Shown here piece after piece: positions 1 to 12,072 of a stretch of 64,000 bases of DNA. The stretch comes from Leptoclinus maculatus (taxonomy: Eukaryota; Chordata; Actinopteri; Perciformes; Stichaeidae): assembly GCA_032191485.1 (NCBI GenBank), contig JAVDOI010000019.1, forward strand, positions 8,504,784 through 8,568,783. Reading direction: 5' to 3'. Position 1 is the stretch's first letter, and the number at the start of each line of letters is the position of its first letter. The notes under the pieces are model-generated. The model saw only the letters and a list, made by a program, of their open reading frames with translations. It was not told the DNA's origin and did no database searches. The translations under genes and the position numbers were made by a program.

Positions 1-2849
1 TTGGAAACAATCAGGCGAACCTTGCAATAAAGATCTTGAACAGAAACGGTCGTTTTCAGGGGTTTACTGCGTATATGTAGCCACAGGCTATGACCGCAGT
101 TGCCTGGCGACTTTCTTCTCATGCCACTCCCCTCATCTCTGACCCAGAAGCCCCGGCAGTCGCACAAAAGGATTGGCTGAGATTACTGTGCTCCACTGCT
201 TTAAAAAACGACCTGCCCAGGGGCAAATTTGATTGGTTAAAAACACGGCATCTGTGGCTATTTTCCATGTGGAAAAATGGAAGCCCACAGCAATGCGTCA
301 GTGGAGCAGGTTCATAATGCATATTTATACCTGCAGCCTGTGGAGCATTTATACTTTTACACTTTTCATTTATGTGTTGCTTCTTATCTACTAACCCCTG
401 GCTGTGTTTCTCATTTATGTGGGCAGATTTGCCTTTTGTGTATTTTTTTGACTATTATCATATTCATTTTCTGCTGCTCACCTTGTGGAGAAAAGCTCCA
501 GGGAATTAATGAAAGCAGGTGGCAAAGAAAAAGAAAGGAGCAACCCTAATATCAAACTTTTTTGAAAGACTTTCCTTTGCTTGATTTTTCTATTGTACGG
601 TTTACACAGACAGAGTATTTTACCTGCACTGTAATCCCAATATTGCATTTTTTGGTGTTGACAAACCTCTTAAAGATGAGATATGTTAAATCTTGCTGGC
701 TAGTTGGACTGCACTTTAGAGAAGTTCCGTTGATATTCTTCAAATCATCTTCATTGATATTATCTTTGTCCATTTTGGCGTTCTTGAACACATGTTGTGT
801 CTATGACAAATCCTAGAATCCTGAACTGTGCCCTGTGGAGTAATTTACAACGTGATGAAGATGTAAAGGTGAAGTGGAGCCTCCTCACTGACACACACTA
901 CCACAAGACCGATCAAAGGATGAGATCAACATGTTCTCCTATCTTGAATAAGGTGCTATAAAAAAAAAACCAGCTCATTATGGGCTCTGTTTTGAATGAA
1001 TTGTAATCATATGCTGATAAGATCACAGCAATTTCCTCTTGGTTCACAACCTTTAAAACGATCCCTCTCTGGGTGTAATTCCATTGCTAATTGGTGAGAG
1101 TTGAGGCAGGAACGATTATGAACTGTGCAATTATTCAAATTGGATATACTGTAGAGAGCAATAATGCATCTCTCGTCTGTTACCAAGAGAGCCTCGAAGC
1201 ACAGACGGAGTGATTTGCAGCGCTACAGCTTTTTGACTGACATCAAATCGAACAATGCTGTAATGGCAATGGAAATCTGTGCAGATACAATTGCTTGCTG
1301 CCATTATGCACCAGGGCCTCTTTTGCTTTTGTGGAGAAGACACAAAATTGCTATGCTATTATCTAACCGTTCTCCTCCTCTTCTCATCATCTCTTCTTGA
1401 ATAAAGTTGCCCTCAGAGAGCGATAAGCAGGGAGTGGAGAGACTTTTTTTTTTTTTTTTTTTTTAAAGATACCTTACACAAACCTGTGTTGGTTGTCGGA
1501 AAGACTGATGAGGGAAGTGTGTGTGTGATGTGTGTGTGTGTTTGTCTGTCTATCTGCAAAACAGAGGAGGATAGAGAAATGTATTTGGGCTCGTTCTTGA
1601 GCCCGTGACCCAGTGGAGATTGAAGGGATTTCCTGTTCTGTATGTCGCCTACACAGTCAACCCCTCCTACTATCGCTGCTGTCGTTTACCTTCGTACTTG
1701 ACCCTCAGACTATCCAAAATCCTCTCCCACTCCTTCTCACCGTTCGCAGTCTCTTTCTCTCCCACACCATCGCTATTTCCTCCTTCCATTACTCCCTCCC
1801 ATCATCATCCGTCTGTCTGCTTTCCTGACTCTTCAACTCTCCTGCTGTTTTTTTTTTTTTTTTTTTACACTTTACTCCCTTGATTTCACTTGTCTGTTTC
1901 CTCCTTTCAATCACCCCTCCTTCTTCTCTTCACTTCTTCCTCTTTTCTTCAGTCCATCCACTCCCCAAGGGAGAAGTATGGGTCTGATGAACATGGAGAG
2001 CCCGGAACAAATCAGTCTATCGATCTGTCGATGTATCCCTCTCTCTGCCCCTCTGATCGTCAGCAGAAAACAAAGTGTTTATTAAGCGAAACCTTCCCAA
2101 TCTCCTTCTTCCCCCACCCCTCTCCCTCCACTATCCCCCTCACTTGGTAATGGAGAGCCTGTTTCTGGGACCTGTCCACCCAGCTGAGACTTGTCGTGTC
2201 TTCCAATTACATTTCTTTAGCAGAGTCCCACCTGTCAAGGTTCCTAACTTCTGCATTTCTTCACCTTCTTTCTTACCCTGTCCACCTCTACTGCCAATTT
2301 AAAGTTGGCCTGCACTATTCCCAAAGAGAGCGCACAGAGATAGCTCTTATTTATGACGATGCACTGCAGCAAAGTAGAGCCACAAGGAGTCGAGTGTTTA
2401 TCAGTCATCTGCAGTCTATAGGGCTTAAATTGGCCCTGAATTTTGTACGGAACGATTGCATTATGGGTTCTTCTGAAAGGCTTGAATTTGATTGAAATGG
2501 AAAGCAGTGCCTTCTTGCTCTGAAAATACATCACTGCTGATTAGATTACGAAGAACTGCAGGGGTGGAAGGGAGGGTGTTCGGAGTGGTGGCAGATATGA
2601 GGGTGAAATGCAAGTAAAACTTCCTATGCTAACAGTCGAGTGGTAAGAGACATGGAGAGGGAGGAATAAATAATGATGGTGGCAGGAGAGGAACGGACAG
2701 AGAAACTCCTGGATCTCTTGATCTTTCCCTCTCTGGTTGAAGTAACCTCATATCGATACGGTATTAGCTGGAGTCAGAGGTTCTGCAGCAGAGCAGCCCG
2801 CCTTTACTTTGACAGATAGACGGAACAGATCCATGCCATTCCCAGCTGC

Positions 2850-3000
2850 GGGGCTCCCAGGCCTTGCATAATCAATCAGCCATTAATGGAGTAAGTGGCT
2901 GTGGAAGGATATTAAATGTTAATTGCTGTAAGGTATTGATAACACCCATTGATCTCCTAGATAATTGCAACCAGTGAAAACAAAGATACATTATATGAGT
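2850..3000. promoter_or_regulatory. Candidate conserved non-coding element
   Basis: Complex block with CAATCAGCC, ATTAATGGAG, ATGTTAATTGC, ATTGATAACACC and ATAATTGC, resembling clustered homeodomain sites; free of simple repeats. Inferred from style only. Confidence 0.25.
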
Positions 3001-3700
3001 CGAAAGCCCCTTTTACTAGAAGGCAGGGCTAAACAATGATGAATGGGCATATGGATGAGATGTGCTTTTGTTTTGCACATTACTTGGTTGTGCGTCCTCA
3101 AGGGAATTCTTTATGGCAACTTTAACTTAGTAGACCTGCAAGGATGAGCTATCTGGTAGTACTTTGTAAGTTTAGCTCGACAAGCTTTTTATTAATTTTA
3201 CCCATCAATCATGTTCCTTTTGATTAGTTTCCTCCAGATTTAATCCTGTTTGACGAGGCAACATTGTAATAATTGCGTTCTTGTTTTTATAGGTGCTGGA
3301 TATAAGCATGGATATAAAGCATATAGTAGACCACAGTATCTTATGTTGTAAATTGTTAATTATGCCTCAAATCTGAATTTATTAACACTTGTGATGATTC
3401 TGTCTGAAATTGTAATTTCAATCTTTTGCAAAACAAACTTATTTTTGAAAAATATTGTTTGTCTTAAACCGAAGCACAGACGATGATACAATACCAAACT
3501 GCATGGTTATGCCTCCTCATCGTCTCTTGCATGCTACTTGTTCTCAGATGCTGTCTGTTTGCTGGGAAAGGTTGATTTCCACAAATGACTTGTTGGGAAT
3601 AGAAGCAGACAGCAGCATCAGTCAGGTCATTATAGATTAACCCCTGAGTGGAGTGTGAGGTCGATCAGAGAGCAAAACAACAATCTACAACCTCCAGTCA

Positions 3701-3720
3701 GGGGGGGGGGGGGGGGGGGG
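3701..3720. repeat. G20 homopolymer
   Basis: Twenty consecutive G. Length may be affected by assembly or sequencing error. Confidence 0.95.
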
Positions 3721-5727
3721 AAGAGTCAAGACTTGGTGTTTTTACTTTGTGTGTGTGCGTGCACATGTGAATGTAGCTGATGTGTTAATGCTTTCACACG
3801 AGGACTGCATGTGTGTGTGTGCTGAGGTAGAGGGTGCGGTGGACAGAGAGTTGTGGCTACTCCCAGGCCACCAGAGAGGAATTGGCAGGCCCTGGCGAGG
3901 CGTCGTGTCAGAATGCCTGTTGAATAATGCATGTCCTCAGAGCAGTTGGGCTCTCTAATACCACATGACTGTGAGACAACCGTCCTAAGATCAATAACAC
4001 TTAGAAGTTGCTTTATAATGAAGGAGACACTCAAATTCTATCATCAGGCAATTAGTTGAACTCCCGTTCCTCACCCGTCCTCGACCATTTCTCTCTGGCC
4101 ACGGCATCGGGCACGTCATTTGTTAAGAGTGAGTAATGTGAAGACAGGTCCGCCATTGATGGACTGTTTCTTTTGGGTTTGATTAGGAAATTTGTCCAGG
4201 GATTTTGCTTGCTGCCTTTGAACACCATAATTGAAGAGGCTTTTGTTTTTTGCTCAGTCTTTATGTGAGTGGGAGAGGAGGGAAAAGGTACAACGAACGT
4301 GTGAGGAAAAAGAGAGGGAGTGCCTGACATTCTGCTCTCTTCCCTGTTGTTTCCTTTCCTCTTTTCCCTGCCGCTATAAGACCTTGGGCACATGTATTAC
4401 TACTTACCCCTACACTGTGGATACATATTAAACACATTACATGTAACTGTGATTGGAGGTCGCTAAAAGAGTCCGCGCTGTTATAAGTCTAGACTGGCCA
4501 ATCGTCGGAGCGAGTCCAGCGTTTAGAGGCAGAGTTGGGAGTATGCACTGCATTGGTCATTCACACATTTGCACACACTCCATTATAATACCCATTCTTC
4601 TAGCGTCATGCTATGCGGTCTGTGCGGAGGCATAATGACTGAATGAGCTCTGCAGACAGAAGTGCTCTCCGCTCTACTCCACCGGGAGGTCAAGGGTCAG
4701 GAAGCGATAATGCAGTGTAAATGTACTGCCATGGGATTTGGAGTTCATTAGCGGTCCATTATAGTCTTTGAGTGGCATCCCTCTCTCAGGGAGCAGTAAG
4801 AAAGGAGATGTGCGCTCCATCATAAATGGCCCGTGTTGACTTCGGTATAGTGATTTATGATCGATGATCTAGGGTCAAGGATATGTTGTAAAAAAAAAAA
4901 TAACCACAACATTTTTAGTCTAATATCTGCAGTGAGCAGTTCTGAAAACATTTGTAAGGGAAGCCGTGAATCCATTTTGAGTTCTGAATGCTTTGTATCT
5001 GTATATGATCACAAAGCAAGTGAAACTTCAGCGAAAATCCTTTATACTGCAGAGCCAGCACTCTCTTGCTTAAGAGTTGGAAGAGGCTCCTCCACGACCT
5101 CTTCAACCCCATTATCAGTCATATTCACAATCGGCGGCTGTAAAACCCACTGCTGTCGTCTGCAAGTAACCAAATGTATTAGGCAAGCGCAAGGAAGGGA
5201 GGGTGTAGCTTAATTTGAACCAGGGCCAGCATCTCATTATTCATCTTCTTCACTGTTTATTGGTGAAAGGTAGGGAAGGAGGTGGAGAGCGAGCAGTCAG
5301 GGAGTCATCCAGGGCTGCGTGGTTCTGCAGGGGATCTCTTCTCTTCGCTGTCTGGGTCCTGGAGGTCAAGCTGAGCTTGGGTCCCCTCTGTCAGTCTGAA
5401 CTGATAGAATAATGGCATAATTAACTGGCAAGAAGATTTTTCCCTGGGGACGAGCTCTGCTACTCCATTAGAAGACGCTGGAGCCTTGGTCCTGGCTGTA
5501 ATTAGGTCTCCATGGGTTCTAATTGTCCTGCAGTTTTAGAGTTTAAATGGTAGCAGAATTGGATCTGCAATGAGGAAAGCGGAACAACTTTCACACACAC
5601 AGACACACTGAAGGTGTTCTCTTCTGTGCCCCAGAGCCAATTAAGGCTGTTACGGATAAGTAGTAGTTGTTAAATCTGATGGATGTGAACTTGAAGCCAA
5701 ATATTAGTATCCTGATGATTCTCTGGA

Positions 5728-5965
5728 TTAGTGTTGAAATAATCAATTAGTTATTGATTGAGGAATCGACAGAAAATTAACCATTTAGATTTTAATATTT
5801 GATTGTTAGTTATCAAACTAAACTGTGATCTCCACTTGCAGTGTTTTAATATCATTGTAATTTTACAATGTTGAGGGTTTTGGATTGTTCATCTGACAGA
5901 GCAAGTCATTTTAGGTGTCACCTTGGACTCTGGGACATTTTGACGAGTCGTTTTCACTACTTCCA
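5728..5965 (+). mobile_element. Teleost interspersed repeat (aatcgacagaaaattaa family)
   Basis: Contains gtgttgaaataatcaattag, gaatcgacagaaaattaacc, a short TA-rich middle, and then ctgacagagcaagtcatttt, aggtgtcaccttggactctg and gtcgttttcacta. The order matches a repeat I recognise as very common in percomorph genomes, probably a MITE. Non-coding. Confidence 0.55.
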
Positions 5966-7008
5966 GCATGGAAAAGATGGAGCCCCATCATTCATTTAAA
6001 TAGAACTGTTGTGCAAGCCTGATAGATTACATTGTACAGTAACGACGAATGCTGTATTTCTACTGTTTGAATTGTAATTGTTGGTATGAAATGATTGCAG
6101 AGTTGTGCAATCCTGGTTCATAAACCCCTGTGCACTGTTTGGGTGTCTGATAAGCCTTCAAACTCATGGATCTGTTACTCAAACAAGCCTTCCTGAATTA
6201 TGTTTCGTAGTCTCACAGTAAACCAAAACCCAGCCAAACCAGCACAGATAGATGTTGTGAATAGGTTTTGTTTACACGTGTATGCGCAATAGTGTTTCAG
6301 TATATTTGATAGATTTAAAACTCCCAGTGCCTGAACAGAACAGATGCCGTGCAGCTCCCCTGAAGCCTGTTGGCTCTCCCGCACCCTCCAACACCATGTG
6401 GACACTTTATCTGGTTCTAGCAGAGTTATGCTCTTAACACAACAAAAGAATAAGTGTCTGTTAAATAGTATATTGACTCCCCGATACTTTAACAATGCCT
6501 GAGCCAGCTGGCTGTGGCTCTTCCACCCCACAAACAGCTCTAACTGATCTCCCATTGAAAGAGATAGCCGTACATATCGGTTTTTCATACAGACGCTTGC
6601 TCTGTGCTCCACTGGATACAGAGGAGTGCTCCACTTCGTCCCCGTTTCTGATTTATTTGAATTTTCATCACCTCAATTGATCGAGACTCTTTACTCATGG
6701 GACAAAGATACAGACTAAATGACTATTGAGTGGCAAATGTTTGAAAAACGCATTTGTCAGACCACCAGTGCTATTGATGAAGGTGTATTAAAAAAATGTA
6801 TCTGAAGAATCAATGAAGAGGAAGAAAAGTCCATAGCAGTAGACTACCAGTGAGTGTTTTGCTCTCTTATTTGTGCTCGCTCTCCCGCTGTAGCTCTGGC
6901 TATATTCTTCTTTTTCTTTCTGTCTTTCTTTTGTCTCCTAGTGCTTATGTGCTAACCACTGCTGGCGCATTGCAGTAAACTAGGGGAGGTAGAGTAGTAG
7001 GGTGTGTG

Positions 7009-7064
<56 letters not shown>

Positions 7065-10000
7065 AGTTGCAGCAGACAGAGGCATCGACAAGCATCCCTG
7101 GGTTTACTGTCTCCATAAATCCCACTTACTCACTGCAGACATGCACACATGCATATGCTCCACAACCAAAGATACTGACCTTTCCTTACAAGTTCTTCTT
7201 TTTTGTTTTTTATCTCGGTACAAAGCGGTGAAGATGAATCGCATTGGAATGTAAATGTCACGCTCATTCCTTTGAGTTAGGAAAGAAGTTTGGGGCATCA
7301 AAACGTTAACAGAATGGTTTAAATGAAACGCTGAAGAAGTTATTTGAGGATATTTTGCTTTCATTGTTGTGCTTACACTTTGACACCGCCCTCCAGATGA
7401 AGCAAAGAGCGTAATGAATACTTGAATAGATGAGAATTAAAAGGAATATGGATGAGTTTTTCCTCAAACAAAATCAATCTCTCTTAAAGGGCAGTGTCTA
7501 ATGTTCTACTGCGGCCTGAACATTTAGCGCCAGTTAGGAATCTATTGCCTTTGCCTTTGGAAGCTCAAATCTGCATGACATCTAAACTGAGATGTTAATA
7601 TTTCTGCATTAAAATCTGAACAGGATTTAGATGACTATTCCTCCTCACGTTCTTTTTATTTTTTTTTCCTCGACTACCTTGTGTATTATCTTCATTTCTG
7701 TAATATTTGAATTTGCAAGTCTTGTTTGCATCGCGGACCAATCAGAGCTGCAGTCGTCTTGTACAGAAATGTTAGCTGTCTGGGAGCTAGCTGTACAGTT
7801 TGATGGTTGTGTTTGCTGTACGATTTTAACATCCTCATTTCATGACTGGCTGGACTTTATAGAGGAGATGATGAAAGGTGCAACAGTCCACACCATCTCG
7901 TATATCATGTCCTCTTCACACACACTCGCTCAGTCTCTGTCTATATCCTTCTCTCTCTCTCTCTGTCTCCGTTTTATCTCCCCCCCATAAGCTGCCATAC
8001 CTTCCAGCTAATGCTCTGTCAAGATCATTAGTGAGTGATGGACAGCTATTGATGTATGTCATCACTCACTGGTAGAATGTGTGTATGTTTATGGACTGAT
8101 GCGAGTCCCAGTCAAATTGGAGCAGCTCTGTAAAGGTGCAGAGTGACCTTTGACGTTTGAAAGCATAAAACACAGGAGGCTGGAATGATGATGGACCTAG
8201 ATGAGAGGAAATGACTTCGGTATGGGTTTGATTTTGTTTGGCCTTCATTGCCTTGGAGGAAAATGATGGGGAAAGAAATGGTTCAGGTAATATGTGTGGA
8301 GTGCTTTGAAGTAGTATTGATAGCATTGTTTACAACCGAAAAGCCCACGAGATGACACGACCAATTATAACAACCAACTGTGATGCCAGAACTGGAGAGG
8401 AAAAATCCATTTATGTCCAGTGTCGGCTTTATATGTGCCTCTTTAGTTATTTGTGTCATTCAAGAGGTCTTGTGTCTAAAGCTCTCTGATTTAAATACAC
8501 GCTTGTTGACCGTAGGTGCAAAAATTAGTACCAAAAGCACTTGGGAGCGTTCCCATTTGGGCAGCTCTTGTGATTCTTTGTCTAAGCAGCATATAACGGT
8601 GAAAGGTTTCAATTGAAAAATCCAGGTCAAGGGGACTTCTGAGAGTTAATTAGGGGACAAAGAGATGACTTGAACCTGCTCCTGCTTATTTTGAGCGTGA
8701 GTAGGTGAGTGATTAGAGGATCTAAGGTCATGATGCATCACTTTCTTGCAGAGGAGGGAGACCTGTGTATGTGTGTGTGTAACTGTTTGTGACACCCAGT
8801 CAGCAAACAAAACTTGTCTCAGTGATGAATGACATTGTAAACATTGAGTCAGGCCAAAACAGGCCCCTGGAGACCATCCATGTTTGTGTGAGATCAGCAG
8901 AAAAAGCTCTTATCGGGCCTATTTACGGGCCTTCCCCTCAGCGTGAGGATGGTATGTGCTTTGCATCCTAATGTCCTAATCTATTCTTCATTAAAGCTCA
9001 ACGCAGCAGTTAACGCGCCCCTCTGATAGCATCAAACTGTGTCCTCGCAGCAGCACAGACGAGGCCTGCGTGCCACTGATAAAGTTTCAAAATGCAATAG
9101 AGATGGCTAAAATACGGCTCAGGCAACGCCACCTCGGGATGCCGACGGTGGCCTCCGTAGATACCCGATCTCATTAAGAACACTGAAGTGTTAATTTAAA
9201 GGGAGAGCTCTCCATATTTCACTTGCTCCCATAATTCAGAGAGGATGTTGACGTGTAGAGGGCCCTGTCATGAGGTGCCACGTGTTCCCATGGTGGACGA
9301 TGCCATCTGGCCCGGTTTACAGCGGGCTGCTAAGGCCGTCATGAGGGGCTCACACAGCTGATGTTTAACTGGCACCAACTTGAACCCTAAACCAGGCGGG
9401 GTGTGTGTGTGTGTGTGTGTGTGGGCAGGAGCACTCCCACACCTACAGTCTGTTAAGTTGTACTGCCTCACTATGACAGATGTGGCAGTGGTGAGTGCCA
9501 GCATTTGCCAGATAATACAAGACTACAAGGGACATATTCATGAACAGCATGCCAACACCAAGTTTCAAGCCTGCAGTAAAAATAGATCAATAAAAAGAGA
9601 ACATTTAATTGGAAATGTTCGTCAATCTGTTTCCCCATCTCGAGTGAAAGATCCTTTGGAAAAAAAAAAAGGGGAACACAAAGAAGAGTACGATGTAAAT
9701 CTCAGAAAGACTGAATAATAATGGATTATGGAGAAGAAGAAAAAAATAATTGCAGGGAAACATTGTGAGAAAAGGGAGACCGACAATGACGAGTAAGATA
9801 GTGGAGAGAGAGAGAGTGATCCAAATTCACCAGGCTCTCCTGCATTCAGGCAACAAGCCCATTGTGCACACAAACCCATGGAGACTGTGCTGTTGATAGC
9901 CTACAGGCCTTGCAGTATGTAAATCTGAACAATAACGCCTCTTGATGACCATTTTTAGTTGGAACTGGGGATGAGTTTTTCCTCTGTTATTCATTTTGTA

Positions 10001-10298
10001 TCCTCCCTCTGATGTTTACTTCATTTAAAAGTTCCTCCAACTTTAAAAAAAAAATGCTGCTGTCAGGACAAATACACGACTCAAGTAAGTTTGATCCCTC
10101 TCTCACTGTCTCTCTGTGTAAATGAGCTGCTTCTCCTCTTTTCATTCCTCAAAACATTCAGGGGTTGCAACTCAATGTGTTATTTTGATGCCACCTCCAA
10201 GATAATAAGTACCACTACTACGTTAAACTCAAGTGCACGTCTCACTTTTCTTAATAGTAATATGTGTAACGTAAATGAAACACTTGGCAATGCATCGG
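5966..10298. other. Intergenic DNA, no gene recognised
   Basis: Contains (GT)30 at 7002-7061 and (GT)11 at 9401-9423. An ORF of 145 codons on the minus strand at 6175-6612 has no recognised domain. The rest is complex single-copy-looking DNA, including a TTAATTTAAAGGG block around 9120-9250. Confidence 0.7.
7002..7061. repeat. (GT)n microsatellite, 60 bp
   Basis: Nearly pure GT with one interruption (gtgtt) at its start. Confidence 0.98.
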
Positions 10299-10540
10299 TG
10301 TTATATTGATATCGTGATACGAGACTAGATATCGTTTTAGAATTTGGATGTTGTAATATTGCATAAGCATCTTTTCCTGGTTTTAAAGGCTGCGTTACAG
10401 TAAAGTGAAATCATTTTCTGAACTTTACCAGACTGTTCTATAATTACAGAAGTAGGCAATATATCTGCATTTACTGATATTAATCAAAATTCTATTGTGT
10501 AAATATTTTTTGAGCACTATTTGTCAACCCTATATATTTT
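10299..10540 (+). mobile_element. Teleost interspersed repeat (tgatatcgtgatacgagacta family)
   Basis: Starts ttatattgatatcgtgatac, continues gagactagatatcgttttag, cctggttttaaaggctgcg, ttacagtaaagtgaaatcat and aaccctatatatttttg. I recognise this word order from repeats common in many teleost sequences; class is uncertain, probably a non-autonomous DNA transposon. No ORF. Recognition is from memory. Confidence 0.6.
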
Positions 10541-10937
10541 TGCCATATCCATATTAAGGTATTTAATTGTCTCCTAATTGCCCAGTTAAGTGCCTTGCTC
10601 AAGTGCACCTCCATAGAAGTTGAGGAAAGTGTTTATCATTCTCACTCTGTGATCAGATTCACTGCATGTCAAACTTTCTTAACCTTATCAGCTAAGGGGA
10701 AGAATCAATCGCAGTGTTATGTTCTCATTCAGCCTCAGTATCATTGATTAATGTAGCCAGAGATGTGGCATCTCACCCCTAAATGAGTTTGAGATTGACA
10801 CTCCAGTTTATTAGGCTCCATGCTGCAAACTGTGGGGAGTGTAATTAAATCTCTCGCCCTGGCAGTCATCATAATGCAAGCAAACCACCCTGTTGTTGTG
10901 CTGAGCGTAGCATTATGTGTGACACGTTCATGTATGT

Positions 10938-10938
<1 letters not shown>

Positions 10939-11023
<85 letters not shown>
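10939..11023. repeat. (CA)n microsatellite, 85 bp
   Basis: Pure CA, the longest simple repeat in the window. It yields spurious Thr-His or Cys-Val ORFs on both strands. Confidence 0.98.
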
Positions 11024-11026
<3 letters not shown>

Positions 11027-11627
11027 TGGTGTACATTGAGCTACTTTAGCTCAAATGTGTCATTTAGTTAGTGGGATAGTGACACTGAAACCTCACACTA
11101 TATGATGCAAGCTTAGAGTGGTATGAATTTAGTCATTTGCCTCCTTTGTTTCAAAAGGTGAAAAAGATGAGCAAGGGTTGTTGAAGATCTTTTTTTGTGA
11201 TTTCACTTTTTTGATTTCATTGTCTTGACAGCTTTTGAACCACATCTTGCTCTGGAGACCAACACTTTCTCTTTTGTGTTTGTAATGCACAGTTTTTCTC
11301 CCAACTTTATTACTTTGTTGACAGAAAATCATATAAAGAAATGTACCGTCACTCTAATCCCAAATCGGCCGGTTAATTAAAAATAATTTAAGAATTAACG
11401 GCAGACAAGGATTGATGGAAGGATGCATAAACTTGTAGATAGGTGGATGCATAGAAAGACTGATGGAGGGCAAGGTGACGGAGATGTACCCTTAATACAA
11501 TTAAAGGATAGTAATTATATGATTATAGACTAAAAGTAGGTACAGTTGGCAGTGGTGACTTTTGTTTTTGCTCTGTTAACACAACAGTAATTGTCGTATT
11601 TCTCACAGACTGCGTTTAGACCGAGCC

Positions 11628-11652
11628 ACACATAACACATAACACATAACAC
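11628..11652. repeat. Short tandem repeat, three 8-bp units
   Basis: Three tandem copies of an acataaca-type unit. Confidence 0.9.
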
Positions 11653-12008
11653 CTGTTGTTACCTGTTATCATCATCACTTTGCTGCGTCCCTGGCCCTCA
11701 TAAAAACCTCATACCTAATCTGACATTCAGTGTTTGCATAAGGTATAATAACTGAACACTGAACTTGATTTAAATTGAATAGAGTCAACAATTTGGTAGC
11801 GTAGCAGTCCACTCAAAACTCGAAAAAATCTCTGAATGAATGAGCTCTGAACTACCATTTTATGTTCAATTACCTCTTTCCTACTGTAAGTGGCTGTTAT
11901 GACATGATGTTGAGCACCTGTGGATTTTCTTCCTCTGAGCTTGGAACTGTTGAGCCTTGACTCTAAATCAGGCTCCTATAAATGTTAGCAACTGAATCAA
12001 TTATTAAA

Positions 12009-12072
12009 AGGCAAGGCACGTTTGTTTGTATAGCACATTTCAACAACAAGGTAATTCAAAGTGCTTAAAAGG
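12009..12072 (+). repeat. Short interspersed repeat (tatagcacatttcaacaac type)
   Basis: Carries ggcaaggcacgtttgtttgt, atagcacatttcaacaacaa and ggtaattcaaagtgctta. I recognise this as a widespread short repeat in teleost DNA. Class is not decided from this fragment. Confidence 0.5.

Larger units (their letters stand above)
1..5727. other. Intergenic DNA, no gene recognised
   Basis: Holds T21 at 1444-1464, GT-rich DNA at 1518-1543, a long pyrimidine-rich tract at about 1670-1965 with T19 at 1848-1866, and G20 at 3701-3720. The block at 2850-3000 (ATTAATGG, TTAATTGC, CAATCAGCC) is complex and repeat-free, like a conserved non-coding element. All ORFs are short and of low coding character. Confidence 0.7.

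Noticed and set aside
6175..6612. Minus-strand ORF of 145 codons
   Set aside because: No recognised domain and no coding-like codon bias; it may contain old repeat DNA but nothing supports a gene.
10741..11071. ORFs with repeated Cys-Val or Thr-His on both strands
   Set aside because: Products of the (CA)n microsatellite, not protein genes. The same applies near 7.0, 28.9, 40.6, 58.8 and 59.0 kb.
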